NCBI GenBank assembly: GCA_021307315.1
Contig: JAJSPD010000011.1
Coordinates: 496,001 to 560,000 of the forward strand
Reading direction: 5' to 3'
Source: Bisporella sp. PMI_857
Lineage: Eukaryota; Ascomycota; Leotiomycetes; Helotiales; Helotiaceae
DNA length: 64,000 bases
Position numbers and translations under genes: made by a program. This document shows positions 31,544-42,349 of this stretch, in pieces. The notes under the pieces were generated by a model. The model did no database searches and had not been told where the DNA came from. It saw nothing but the letters and a program-made list of their open reading frames with translations. Each line of letters opens with the position of its first letter. Position 1 is the first letter of the stretch.

Positions 31544-34500
31544 ATGACCTCGAAAAACTTGGTTCTCTTGACGCTGCTACCCACAGCACCCCGAAAACCT
31601 GAAGACTTTGTCCATGATCTTGAAGACCTCGAAATTACTGTCTACGACTTAACGGTCAAAGATTCCAAAGCTGGCGTCCCTTTAGGCACTGCTAAGAACC
31701 CGACACAAGACCCATGGTTTCGACCAATTGAGATAGAACCTGCTACGGCTACCGAGCCAGCCAAGCTCAAGAACTCAATTCTCATTCAATTCGACAAAGT
31801 AGAGGTTACTCCACCATTTCCACAACCAGATCCGGTTTACATTGGAGTGCCTCATTCAGTAGCGACAGCTGTCATTGTTGTCGAACCACCACCACCAGGC
31901 GAAGATGACTTTGAGTATGACTCCTCTGACCTCAGAATTGTCATCACCCGTAACAACAAGGTCCTCAAAGGTTTCCCAACTCTAGAGTTCAACGCACCAG
32001 TTCGAACGATCGCAGGCGATCTTCCTACAGATCCACAAACTTACATTGATTTGGACTACGACCTTGCGAACGATCCGGGCAGAACAAATCCACTCTACCG
32101 TGCTTCCTATTGCTTCATTCCTCCAAAACCAAATGCAACTGGTAACAGAGCTGTAGTCGAAATAAGCGATGATGGTGTAACACCAGTGTTGTCTTCCCTG
32201 ATCAGTGGTGTCAATGAAGTTTTGGCTGCTGATCATACTTCAACAAAGCCAGGAGAGAAAACGTCACTCCAGGAACGCACCAATCCATTGACCAATCTAC
32301 AGTGCAAACAGGTGGCTAAAGAGCTGATATATGATCGTATCATCTATCCTTTACCAAAACCGAAAAACAAAACTCTGGAAGACATGTACAAAGACCCTGA
32401 CGTTGATGTCAGTCACGATCAAGACCGGAAGCAATTTGAAGCTGATTTGGTCGCATACCACGCAACGCATGACGCCGAGGCTACTTCGCTTGCTGGCTAT
32501 ATTCGTGCTGCATCAACCGCTATTGAGTGTGAAAGGCTCAGTTTGCAAGCTACCTCGACATCTTTTCCATTCGATGTAGTCACTGGAGCAGTTGGGCCCA
32601 AGACTATACTTCCGACGGTGCAAGTCGTGCTTGATGGAGTTGAGGTACAGCCAGATAATCCTCAAGGTCATCTTGATCCTACTTTTGGTGTTCCAGCAGC
32701 ATACTTCTTTGCGCTGTCCTCCCTCGTAGCTGATTCGGTTGAGGCGGACGAGAGATATCGGGCGGCAACAATTCAGCGTGAGGACGCTTCGCTTAAACTT
32801 CTGCAATTTGCTCAGGATGTGGGCATTATCGCCGCTTCCGAAAACGCCTTGACATCATCAGATCCTTTCGTCCAAGGGCTGAATATTGATCAAGCAGCCC
32901 GTAGGCTGAGCGCTTTAGGTGGAGTCAATGGATCGTTACGCCGAATTGATCTTACCGATGCCATTTCTACCATCGTCAGTCATTGGCTCAACAATCCAGG
33001 CAAAACCGACGACATCCAAAGTTTCTGGGTATCTGAAGCTGGTTTGCGGTCGGATGAGTACCTGGAACTGCTTCTTGAAGTGATTGTGGAAGAGAAGACT
33101 GACTTGAAGAAAGAAATCAAGACAGTACTCAATGTTAAAAAGGCTTCAGACCTTCCACCAATCACAGATAAAGGATGGCTTGACTTTTTTGTGCCTCCTG
33201 GCTCGAAAGAGACTGACCCATTAGCCATAGAGCGTGCAGCTCTTCTGCCAGCATACACTGGTATGGGAAAGATAGCGGATAGGGCCAATGCCTTCGTTTT
33301 CGCGCTAAAAAGACTACTATCCGTTGGCACTGAAACGGTTACATCAGACGGGCAGAATCCAAATGATGTTCCTGTATTCACCGATGACCAAAGAGATGCC
33401 CTTCGCTACTTTTTGGAAGCGTCTCCGAACTTCAGCTTTGCGGACGATATTGTTGAAGCTACTGTCACTAGCACTATTGAAAGCTTGCCAATGTCACCAG
33501 AGTTGCAGAAGTGGACCAACAGGGCAGTACACACCATCCACTTCCTTTATAAAGTAACAAATCTGCCGGACACAACAACACATCCCAAGACACTACAGTT
33601 TTCACTCATGGAAGCCCTTTATGCACGTGGTTTCATTTCAGCCGATCGTATTGCACTGCTCACACAGGACCAATTCCAAGCTGCTCTCGCTGGCACCATT
33701 GCTTATCACCAAGACACAGCTGGTGGTATATACAATCTAGCCACACCACTCTCTAAACTCCACCCCGATCCTGGCCCAGAGCCTGGAAATGGCTTCAAGC
33801 CTATCAATGCAGGTGATCTAGTGGATTGCATTCCTCCTCCCAATCTCTCCCCTCTTGGTCTGATACAATACCTTCATGAGCTACTAGAGTTGAAAGTCCT
33901 CAAGCTTCCTAGTAGTGATGCTGCCAATGGTGCGAAACCAACTGAAGTCACGCTTCTGGATGTTGTGTCAGCACGACGGGGACCCGTTGGTACCATGAAG
34001 ACGACGCTAACAAATCTTGAATTATGCCTGCCACGTATTGATCTTGTAAACGAAAGTCTGGAAGCCCTTGCCAAAGACATATCAACAAAGCACGGTGCGG
34101 TTTCCAATACCAATCCCAACGCAATAACCGATTTGTTCCCGGTCCATGGAGAGGAAAAATTAGACCCCGAAAAGACTTTGTTGGCAATTCCACAAAATTC
34201 CAGCCCTGCTGTACCTGTCGCAGCACTAGGAGTCTATACTACTCTCAGCACGGACTGCTCTTCAGCACAACTACCATACTCTCAAGAACTGGATATCAAC
34301 CGCACTTATCTTCGCGCTCTTGGTGCTTCCCGATTTGACGTTATGCGGAGCTTTCGAAAGGCGATTACCGAGTTTGTCCTTCAGCCTAATGATGAGCCGG
34401 CAGAATTTCAGTCCAATCTCTGGCGTTTTCCTGTTCGTTACGATGTTGCCATCGAGTATCTCCTAATATCAGAGGACGAAAGGGAGCTTCTCTACACTAA

Positions 34501-37500
34501 CACGCCTACTGGCGCCGCTCTCGCACATGCATACGGATTCTCTCCAACAGACGAAGGATGGGAAGATGATATTACATCGCTTCCAGTCTTCCTCGAGAGG
34601 ACAGGTTTGACATATTGTGAGTTTTACGACCTTTGGAAAAGCGGTTTTGTCAAATTCGGACCGCGCGCACGCAATAAGCCATTCCCAGCTTGTGAACCAT
34701 GCTGCTTAACGCAGTATAGTATCAACTTCAATGTCGGTGAGGAAGAAGACAATACTATTCCGCTCCAAAAGTTAGTCGTATTCATCCGTCTCTGGCATAA
34801 GGTAGAGCAACACCTCGGTAAATGTTGTCTCTCATTTACCGGATTTGGCGCCATTTGTCAAGCGCTTTGTCTATTTGACAGCAACAACAATATCAACCAT
34901 GACTTCCTACGTCAACTCATTGCACTTCTCATGCTCTGCGATGTATTCTGTTTGCCTCTGTGCGAGGAACAAGTACTAGCAAGACCTGAAGAAACACCAC
35001 GTCCTGAACAATATGTGCGAATCTTAGCGCTGTGGACAGCAAGTTGCGAGGAACGCGTTCCCAACTCAGCTAAAGAGTTGCTCTTAGATGGTATTGAGAA
35101 GTGCACCAATCGAGAACACGAGTGCAAGCATCGGGGACCTGAATTTAAGAAGATTTTGATTGAAAACTTTGATCAAATTGCTGAACTTGCGGGGTTTGAC
35201 GAAAACCACCCATGGAGTCTCAACCCTTCTTGCACCTTGAGATTTGCCGAAATCCTCTCCAAAATTTGGGCTTCTACTTTCACTGTTGGAGAGATCCTTT
35301 TCTTGTTTACCAACAGTGAACATCTTACTGGCGACGATCCTTTCCCTTGGACGGAAGAGTCTGAAGCTGAAGAAGATCCTCTCAATGCACCAGAGGATAG
35401 TAAAGATGGTGTTTGGAAGCTTCGTGAGAGACTTCGACGCGCCTGTGTTGAAGGCGAAGAGGTCAAATGTTGGAGCTGGCAACGCATTGAACAGAGTCTA
35501 CGTAAAGATTTTGGCTTGGTGCCTCCACAGAGTTCTAAGCAGGTGGATCCTCTCGCTGAGTTGGGAGAACACTTCTTTCCAGGTTTACTTGAATCTTGTG
35601 GGCATTCTGTTCCAGCAGCAAAGAGGCATTTTGCCACTACTCTGCATCCTGCGGATACATCAGCCATGATGTGGGATACTCCTCCTCATGGTCCGTTCCA
35701 CTACCGTAGCTCATCGTCCGAGCTTTGGATAGAGCTACCCCTCCGTGATGAAGATGTACTCGAAAAGCTCTCCCACCTTCGGCAACTGCGTTCGCCAGCC
35801 GAACTAAAGGCTGTACAGCAGTTATACTTTGCGCCCCGAGCAGTTCTCGCTCCCTTCACGCTCATCTTTGGGAGCTTATCTGAAGCCATTGACCATATGG
35901 TTCAAGGGTGTAGCGAACTAAAGAGATTCGAATACTTCCAGCACGCGTTTGCTCTTTTCCACAAGCGTTGTGAAATTATCGCAGAACACCTCGCTGAGCA
36001 CGTCGCGCTTGTGACTGACATATGCGAAGATGGAGAACGTCGGCCTTGCAACATTAAAGTTGCCTGGGAAATTATCAAATCTCTCACTGCTGATGAGAAC
36101 ACAACAACTGAACGCTGGGAAGTTGACTCTGGAGAGTCACCTGAAGTCAATACCTTTGCTTGGGATCCAAAGTTCTCTGGTAGCACCTTTGCCGCGCTTC
36201 TTGGTGTCATTGGAATTGGTTTGCTAGGTGAGTACAGCTGTGGTGACACGAGAACCGCATGGAAAGAAATTCGTTCTCCGCTCCTGGCTTTTGGAAAGGT
36301 ACTGGATCAGAACAATGTACCCGTACCAACTATCATTCCAGCGCTGGACGCTACCCCCAAAGACGAACAGAGGGACGTTGTGATGTTCCGGAACGGTTTC
36401 GCCTTCAGCGATCTGAACTCTCATAATTTGGGCGGAGCGCAACAATTCAGGGTCAAATGGGAAGGTGTTCTTCTTGTTGAGAAATATGGAGAGTACAGAT
36501 TCCACTCCCATCGACCATCATACTGCAAGGGGCAATATCACAAAGCACTCTCCGAACACGATGATCATGACGAAGGGCATGGAAGCGATAAGTATCATGG
36601 ACACTCTGAACATAATCATGATGCTCATGATCACTCACATGACCATTCTGAAGAGCATAAGAAGTGTAATTGTTGCGATAAGGCACGATGGATTGTTACC
36701 CTTCGCCGGGGACAGAAGAAATGGACGCTACTCAGCCATAATTGGCCTTCTTCAGATCACGTTGACAGAGATGAATCACTGCCAATTCACTTATCCAAGC
36801 ATAGTTACGATATTGAGGTTTGCTTCGAAGAAACTGAGCCTGCATTCCCTGATGAGGAGGGCGAAGAACGTTTGCAACGAGCCCACACTGGATTTGGTGT
36901 CAAGTACTGCGGCCCTGATACCTCCGACAAGCTTTGTATCATTCCTCTAGATAAACTCTTCATAAAATGCAAGACTGGGCCATTGGCCGGTGATGGTGAC
37001 CATGACAAAATGCAGGATACCAAATTCAACTTCCTCCGATGGCAATACACCAGCTCTTTGCGAGATATTCGTCGTTCATACCAAAGAGCCTTCAAGGCAA
37101 TCCTATTTGCTCATCGATTCTGCTTGTCTAGTGAACCTGAGCAATACTGCGACAATGAATCCGAGTTGAAATATATTTTGCAACACCCAGTTCAATTCCA
37201 AGGTACCAGCTATTACAAGTATTATGATGTTGCAAAAGTAAATGACTCTGCTTCATCCGATGCTATAACCAAAGCTGCACACTGTGGGTCATTTAAAACT
37301 CACCACGCAAACTTTGACTTCAACTTCCTCCCGGTCAATGATGCCTACATCCCCCCTAACGCTGGAGATGACAGTCGAGAGGATCCATCTGATAAGCGTA
37401 TCCGTGCCATGTTCGATTGGTGGGAGCGCATCTTTGACTACAAGCGTCTGGCCGCTCAGGTTGAACAGTCTTACCATCCAAAGCAGTGCCGTGGCCCACT

Positions 37501-40500
37501 ATGGCAGTTATTCCACGAGGCGGATGTACAAAATCCATCCAATGCAGCTGGTCTCCTGAGACACCTTAGAGTGGACCTTGGCCTTGCACCGCTCACGTTG
37601 ACATATCTCGACAATGTACAGATTGGTGCTACAGAACTCACGGACGAAAGATGGCCAATAAGGGTTTGGCATGCTTGGGCCGTTCTTCAAGGTATTCAAA
37701 AGGCAGTCTATACCAAGCAATTAGAAACGGCACGTCCAGACCTCTGGTCGTCAGCTCATCCAAATTTAGTCGTAGACGCAACTTCAACCCCACCTCTATC
37801 CGCCAATGGCAACCTTGTCCATCTAGCTCAGGAGAGCTATCTACTTGATTCCAAAATCCAACGGTTTGAGGTAATCGAAAAACTGAACAATGGCTTGCGT
37901 ATGCGGGCTCGGAAAGCACTTGTGGCATATCTCTGCGCGGTGGGCAGAGTTGTGATTGACATATCCGGAAAGGAAATTCCTGCAACCTCATCAAAGGATT
38001 TGTCGGCATTGCTACTACAAGATGTGGATACAGGTCTCTGCGAAAGAAGCACCCGGATAGAAGATGCCATTTGCGCAGTCCACACATTCGTCCAGCGTCT
38101 CCGCCTTGGCCTTGAACCTACCTTCCTCCAACCTTCTCCAAGATTCACAAAGAAATGGGATTCAACATTTAGCACATTTGAAACATGGCAAATCCATCAA
38201 CGTAGAGTTCTGTACAAGGAAAATTGGATTCAATGGGAAGAGCTTCAAGTAGCACGCCAGTCACAAGCATTTTCCTTCTTTGAGAAGAACTTGGATTGTC
38301 ATAGTTTGAGCATGCCAGTTGCCCAACCACCATTTACTTTGACAATGGATAGTGACATTCCACAAAACTGGCCTCCTGAGATGACCCAATACAGAGACTT
38401 TGCAACTTTCAGAGCGGGGAATAATCCTGTTGAGGAGGGTATCGACCTGATCGGTAGCCCTGGTGTAGCTGGTCAGCCTTCATGGCTTTCCACTGCAAAT
38501 GTTCCGGCACCTGCGATTCTTGCTCCTCCAGACAACGGCGAAGGAGGAGGTGAAGGAGGTGGAAATGGAGGTGAAAACGGGGGTGGAACTGGTGTAGAGG
38601 GGGGTCCTTTACTTAAGCGATTGCCGGTTTCCAAAGACCAAGTCAATATCCCTCTCTGGTTCCAAGCTGCAGTCAAGCTAGGCACTACCTTTATTCGCAT
38701 TGCAGCCGCAAGCATGCCCCCAGCATTTCGTTCAAACTTGCGAGACGAGACAGATGATGATAACTCCACCAGCCAACAGGATTGTCATTGCGGAAAGCCT
38801 CATGCTCCAGTAATGGATGAGTTCTATTTTTGGCTCGTTCAAGGAGAGTATTTTGACTCTGAGGACGCTCCACAAAATGCAGACCTTGGAGTTGCCTTCC
38901 CTGACCCAACGACGGACTGGGAGAGAGACTCAGTTCTCCCCAAGCTGCTTCATTGGCCAGCTCGTTCAGTGGTTCACCTTCACTGGACGAGAGTCCATAT
39001 GGGCACATTCTCGCCACCTCGAAGATGTGCTGAAGGTATTCCTTTTGTGCCTGGATCGGATGATCCTTCTTTGGAATTCGAAGGAAGGAAATTTGATTCT
39101 TTGGTGTTCGGAGCGGTAAGCAGTACAGGACTCGGATTTCGGTATGATCTAGCCACAGATGCAGCTGCTGTATCACCGCAAGTTATTCCGTCAAAATTCC
39201 CCCAGGTTGTATATCCAACTCCGCTCCCAGCGTATCCATACTTCATCTACGCCGAACCAGGTGCTCCTTTGGTTCCAACATCCTCCTTTGGCACAGTCCT
39301 GTCGGTGGCGGGATCTCTTCGCACTCAGTGCAAGTTTGAGCAAGCCTTGGCTTGGTGCAAAGTGGCTTTCAATCCTCTGGAGAGGAATAACACATGGCCT
39401 CAATGCCCTCAACTCGGAGATACACAGCCTGCATCAAATGACGCCAGCAAACTAAAGAAAATTGCCAACGAGCCAGTGACCGAGTCAGATGTGAAAGATT
39501 CACTACAATCGACTGACCAAGAACACACTCCAATCCAGATCGACATTCCATGCTGTCCTACAACTTCCGTACAGACCGCAATGGCTCGCTCTCGTGCCAT
39601 TGCCTTGGAGTATATTCGTGTCCTCCTTCAATGGGGTGATACTCTGATGTGTGTAAATCGTAAGGAATCCATCGATCGCGCACTCATCTTATACAACGAA
39701 GCAACTCGCCTGCTTGGACCAAAACCTGGATTCATCAAAACACAAGAAAGCGGCATTGGAGAACTCCAAACTGTTGAAAAGTACAGATCTTTGTATGCAG
39801 CCATCAATCCAAAGCTCAAACACCTATATGATGAAGCGTACAGTCGTCAAGAGCTCATCCAAAATTGTCTCAGCTCCCGCATGCTCGTCGGACAGTTAGA
39901 CTGCAAGAAAGACACCTGCAGCATGGACACCTGCAATGCCATCATCTCTTGCACAGATGAACAAGTAAGCTGCTGTAAGCCATATCGCTTTTCATACTAC
40001 CTTGGTAAAGCACTGGAGCTTGCAGGTATGGTCAAAGGTCTCGGAAACAGCCTTTTATCTGCCCTTGAAAAGGGAGATGCAGAGTATCTTGCGGCCCTCC
40101 GACAAACTCACGAAGTTCAAATGAATCAATTGATGCTATCCAACAAACAAGCAGGGTATCGTGAAGCAGATTGGCAGGTACAAGCTTTGGAGAAACAGAT
40201 CGAAGGCGCATTGGTTCGACACCGATACAATACATTACTTCTCAAGAACGGTTTGAATTCCGGAGAGACTGCCTACGTTTCTGGAACAAACATGGCCCTT
40301 GGCTCACGCACAGCGAGCTCGATCTCCGAAGGCATTGGACAAGGAATCACATTTATACCAGACATCATAATCGGCGGTGCTGGTGCTGCTTCATCACCTG
40401 TGGAAGTCAATCAGCTTCCATTGGGATCCAAGCTAGCTCAAGTTTTCCAAGCCGCGGCTCGAATCATGAATGTCGTGGGAGACAATCAGAATACGAATGC

Positions 40501-42097
40501 AGGCCTTGGTAGCACCACCGGAGGTTGGGATCGTCGAGCAGATGATTGGGCGCACCAAGTCGACGTGATCACTCTGGAATTGGCCCAATTGAAGCGACAA
40601 GAACTTGCAGCTGAGAGACGTCGAGACATGGCTCTTCGGGATCTAAACAACCACCAGGACCAGATCCAAAATTTGGCAGAGATTGAAGACTTTTTGAGGG
40701 ACAAGATCTCTAAGCAAGATCTTTATTTGTTTTTACAACAAGAAACAGTTGGTCTTTATCGCCGTGGATTTGATATCGCTCAGGAAACTGCGCGAGAGGC
40801 ACAGCAAGCATTCCAATATGAACGACGGGACCTCGATGTCGAGCTGCCAATACAATCATGGGACAATCTTCATGCGGGATTGATGGCTGGTGAAAAGCTC
40901 GAGATGTCTCTCCGACTCATGGAACAACAATACATGCGCACCAACTGTCGTGAGTATGAGCTCAGCAAGCACCTTTCTCTGAGACTGCATTTCCCATTCG
41001 CCTTTTTACAGCTCAAAACCTTGGGTTGGTGTGAGCTTGAAGTACCAGAGTGGATGTTTGATCTGGATTATCCAGGTCACTACATGCGCCGCATCAAGAA
41101 TGTCTCGGTCACCATTCCTTGTGTTGTTGGACCATATACTGGAGTCCACTGCCGTCTTCAGCTTCTCAGCAGTGGTATCAGACTCTCCCCGAGTATTCCA
41201 ACAGAGGCCAAATGCTGCTGCACTGGTAAATGTACCGGAGATGAAACATGCGCATACGATAGCTATGAGGGGCTTAGCAGGCAATTCATGGCATCCGAAG
41301 CAATCTCCACCTCCACAGGCCAAACCGACTCAGGATTGTTCGAGCTCAACTTCCGAGATGAGAGACTTGTTCCCTTTGAATTTGCCGGAGCCGTCAGTCG
41401 TTGGCGCATTGAGCTCCCTCCAGAAAACAATTTGTTCGACCTTGACAGCTTAAGCGACTTTGTTATTCATCTCAGCTACACGGCACGGGAAGGCGGTCCT
41501 CTTCTTCGCAGAGTCGCGAACAAGTCAGCTCAATGTCATCTCCCTGGAGATGGTGTTCGCTTCTTCGACATCAGGCATGAATTCCCAACTCTATGGGCGA
41601 GTGCCTTCGCCCGGAGACACGACCCTCGAAACTCAAAGCACAATCGCAAGCATGAAAATCGTATTTCTCTCCAATTCAGCCGTCGTGGGTTCCCATTCCT
41701 CACCGGCCGCCGCAGTATAACTTTGTCAAATCTGCATCTCTATGTTGAAGTTGACAAGCACTGTACTCTAGGTGGTCATTTTCCAGTCCACTTCCAAGGC
41801 GTGGGAGAGTGTAAAGAGGACAAGAAGTTTACGTGCGTGTCGACCCCGACCGTACCGGGTCTTTACCATGGTATTCTCGACGATGTCGTTCTCGGACGCC
41901 TTGACGACGATGATGACCATATATTGGGCCATCTTGCATTCCCTCATAACCTCCGCGAGGCGCACGTCCGACAAGCTTACTTTGTATGTTACTATGCTGC
42001 TGGAGAGCCTCGAGGCAAAAAGCTCCAAGGACCTGATTGCGAGGACGGAACCTCGTTCCCCTACACTTTGCGTGCGAAGCCTGGTTGCTCTTGTTAA
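31544..42097 (+). CDS. TcA-type toxin-complex subunit (receptor-binding/translocation component)
   Basis: A single frame of 3517 codons without introns. The first ATG is at 31544 (A at -3); upstream in frame there is only TTG. Residues ~3005-3100 form a long coiled coil (LELAQLKRQELAAERRRDMA). The C-terminal part (ELSKHLSLRLHFPFAFL, LDYPGHYMRRIKNVSVTIPC) is the conserved TcB-binding domain of TcA proteins, and the tail PGLYHGILDDVVLG is also typical. Residues ~1614-1795 look like a PA14-type beta domain (FRVKWEGVLLVEKYGEYRF) carrying a His/Asp-rich insert of about 36 residues. A Gly-rich linker sits at about 2327-2355. In bacteria TcA forms a pentamer that docks TcB-TcC and injects the toxic part. 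The length exceeds that of typical Photorhabdus TcA proteins (about 2500). The N-terminal half is assigned only by position. Confidence 0.9.
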   Translation: MTSKNLVLLTLLPTAPRKPEDFVHDLEDLEITVYDLTVKDSKAGVPLGTAKNPTQDPWFRPIEIEPATATEPAKLKNSILIQFDKVEVTPPFPQPDPVYIGVPHSVATAVIVVEPPPPGEDDFEYDSSDLRIVITRNNKVLKGFPTLEFNAPVRTIAGDLPTDPQTYIDLDYDLANDPGRTNPLYRASYCFIPPKPNATGNRAVVEISDDGVTPVLSSLISGVNEVLAADHTSTKPGEKTSLQERTNPLTNLQCKQVAKELIYDRIIYPLPKPKNKTLEDMYKDPDVDVSHDQDRKQFEADLVAYHATHDAEATSLAGYIRAASTAIECERLSLQATSTSFPFDVVTGAVGPKTILPTVQVVLDGVEVQPDNPQGHLDPTFGVPAAYFFALSSLVADSVEADERYRAATIQREDASLKLLQFAQDVGIIAASENALTSSDPFVQGLNIDQAARRLSALGGVNGSLRRIDLTDAISTIVSHWLNNPGKTDDIQSFWVSEAGLRSDEYLELLLEVIVEEKTDLKKEIKTVLNVKKASDLPPITDKGWLDFFVPPGSKETDPLAIERAALLPAYTGMGKIADRANAFVFALKRLLSVGTETVTSDGQNPNDVPVFTDDQRDALRYFLEASPNFSFADDIVEATVTSTIESLPMSPELQKWTNRAVHTIHFLYKVTNLPDTTTHPKTLQFSLMEALYARGFISADRIALLTQDQFQAALAGTIAYHQDTAGGIYNLATPLSKLHPDPGPEPGNGFKPINAGDLVDCIPPPNLSPLGLIQYLHELLELKVLKLPSSDAANGAKPTEVTLLDVVSARRGPVGTMKTTLTNLELCLPRIDLVNESLEALAKDISTKHGAVSNTNPNAITDLFPVHGEEKLDPEKTLLAIPQNSSPAVPVAALGVYTTLSTDCSSAQLPYSQELDINRTYLRALGASRFDVMRSFRKAITEFVLQPNDEPAEFQSNLWRFPVRYDVAIEYLLISEDERELLYTNTPTGAALAHAYGFSPTDEGWEDDITSLPVFLERTGLTYCEFYDLWKSGFVKFGPRARNKPFPACEPCCLTQYSINFNVGEEEDNTIPLQKLVVFIRLWHKVEQHLGKCCLSFTGFGAICQALCLFDSNNNINHDFLRQLIALLMLCDVFCLPLCEEQVLARPEETPRPEQYVRILALWTASCEERVPNSAKELLLDGIEKCTNREHECKHRGPEFKKILIENFDQIAELAGFDENHPWSLNPSCTLRFAEILSKIWASTFTVGEILFLFTNSEHLTGDDPFPWTEESEAEEDPLNAPEDSKDGVWKLRERLRRACVEGEEVKCWSWQRIEQSLRKDFGLVPPQSSKQVDPLAELGEHFFPGLLESCGHSVPAAKRHFATTLHPADTSAMMWDTPPHGPFHYRSSSSELWIELPLRDEDVLEKLSHLRQLRSPAELKAVQQLYFAPRAVLAPFTLIFGSLSEAIDHMVQGCSELKRFEYFQHAFALFHKRCEIIAEHLAEHVALVTDICEDGERRPCNIKVAWEIIKSLTADENTTTERWEVDSGESPEVNTFAWDPKFSGSTFAALLGVIGIGLLGEYSCGDTRTAWKEIRSPLLAFGKVLDQNNVPVPTIIPALDATPKDEQRDVVMFRNGFAFSDLNSHNLGGAQQFRVKWEGVLLVEKYGEYRFHSHRPSYCKGQYHKALSEHDDHDEGHGSDKYHGHSEHNHDAHDHSHDHSEEHKKCNCCDKARWIVTLRRGQKKWTLLSHNWPSSDHVDRDESLPIHLSKHSYDIEVCFEETEPAFPDEEGEERLQRAHTGFGVKYCGPDTSDKLCIIPLDKLFIKCKTGPLAGDGDHDKMQDTKFNFLRWQYTSSLRDIRRSYQRAFKAILFAHRFCLSSEPEQYCDNESELKYILQHPVQFQGTSYYKYYDVAKVNDSASSDAITKAAHCGSFKTHHANFDFNFLPVNDAYIPPNAGDDSREDPSDKRIRAMFDWWERIFDYKRLAAQVEQSYHPKQCRGPLWQLFHEADVQNPSNAAGLLRHLRVDLGLAPLTLTYLDNVQIGATELTDERWPIRVWHAWAVLQGIQKAVYTKQLETARPDLWSSAHPNLVVDATSTPPLSANGNLVHLAQESYLLDSKIQRFEVIEKLNNGLRMRARKALVAYLCAVGRVVIDISGKEIPATSSKDLSALLLQDVDTGLCERSTRIEDAICAVHTFVQRLRLGLEPTFLQPSPRFTKKWDSTFSTFETWQIHQRRVLYKENWIQWEELQVARQSQAFSFFEKNLDCHSLSMPVAQPPFTLTMDSDIPQNWPPEMTQYRDFATFRAGNNPVEEGIDLIGSPGVAGQPSWLSTANVPAPAILAPPDNGEGGGEGGGNGGENGGGTGVEGGPLLKRLPVSKDQVNIPLWFQAAVKLGTTFIRIAAASMPPAFRSNLRDETDDDNSTSQQDCHCGKPHAPVMDEFYFWLVQGEYFDSEDAPQNADLGVAFPDPTTDWERDSVLPKLLHWPARSVVHLHWTRVHMGTFSPPRRCAEGIPFVPGSDDPSLEFEGRKFDSLVFGAVSSTGLGFRYDLATDAAAVSPQVIPSKFPQVVYPTPLPAYPYFIYAEPGAPLVPTSSFGTVLSVAGSLRTQCKFEQALAWCKVAFNPLERNNTWPQCPQLGDTQPASNDASKLKKIANEPVTESDVKDSLQSTDQEHTPIQIDIPCCPTTSVQTAMARSRAIALEYIRVLLQWGDTLMCVNRKESIDRALILYNEATRLLGPKPGFIKTQESGIGELQTVEKYRSLYAAINPKLKHLYDEAYSRQELIQNCLSSRMLVGQLDCKKDTCSMDTCNAIISCTDEQVSCCKPYRFSYYLGKALELAGMVKGLGNSLLSALEKGDAEYLAALRQTHEVQMNQLMLSNKQAGYREADWQVQALEKQIEGALVRHRYNTLLLKNGLNSGETAYVSGTNMALGSRTASSISEGIGQGITFIPDIIIGGAGAASSPVEVNQLPLGSKLAQVFQAAARIMNVVGDNQNTNAGLGSTTGGWDRRADDWAHQVDVITLELAQLKRQELAAERRRDMALRDLNNHQDQIQNLAEIEDFLRDKISKQDLYLFLQQETVGLYRRGFDIAQETAREAQQAFQYERRDLDVELPIQSWDNLHAGLMAGEKLEMSLRLMEQQYMRTNCREYELSKHLSLRLHFPFAFLQLKTLGWCELEVPEWMFDLDYPGHYMRRIKNVSVTIPCVVGPYTGVHCRLQLLSSGIRLSPSIPTEAKCCCTGKCTGDETCAYDSYEGLSRQFMASEAISTSTGQTDSGLFELNFRDERLVPFEFAGAVSRWRIELPPENNLFDLDSLSDFVIHLSYTAREGGPLLRRVANKSAQCHLPGDGVRFFDIRHEFPTLWASAFARRHDPRNSKHNRKHENRISLQFSRRGFPFLTGRRSITLSNLHLYVEVDKHCTLGGHFPVHFQGVGECKEDKKFTCVSTPTVPGLYHGILDDVVLGRLDDDDDHILGHLAFPHNLREAHVRQAYFVCYYAAGEPRGKKLQGPDCEDGTSFPYTLRAKPGCSC
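36557..36670 (+). other. His/Asp-rich insert in the TcA-like protein
   Basis: About 36 codons dominated by His, Asp, Glu (for example HGHSEHNHDAHDHSHDHSEE) followed by CNCC. The composition suggests metal binding. It interrupts the PA14-like domain between HRPSYCKG and RWIVTLRRG. Confidence 0.85.
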
Positions 42098-42349
42098 TGC
42101 AAAAGTCATGGTATTCATTCTGTTTTTTTTACGCTCCTTTCAATCGGAGTTTATGTACTGTAGTTTTGAATTAGCCTTATCTCGACTTTGATGGATGGCG
42201 TCGGAATGCTGGGTTCAGTCAGCGGGTTTACTATGCTTTTGTAGCTCTATAACACTTTTCTTCCATCATAACACCAATTCCAGATACCGAATTCTCATAT
42301 TCGCTTTTGATGTAGTGACTACCATCCACCGTTACTTGCGATCCGATCT

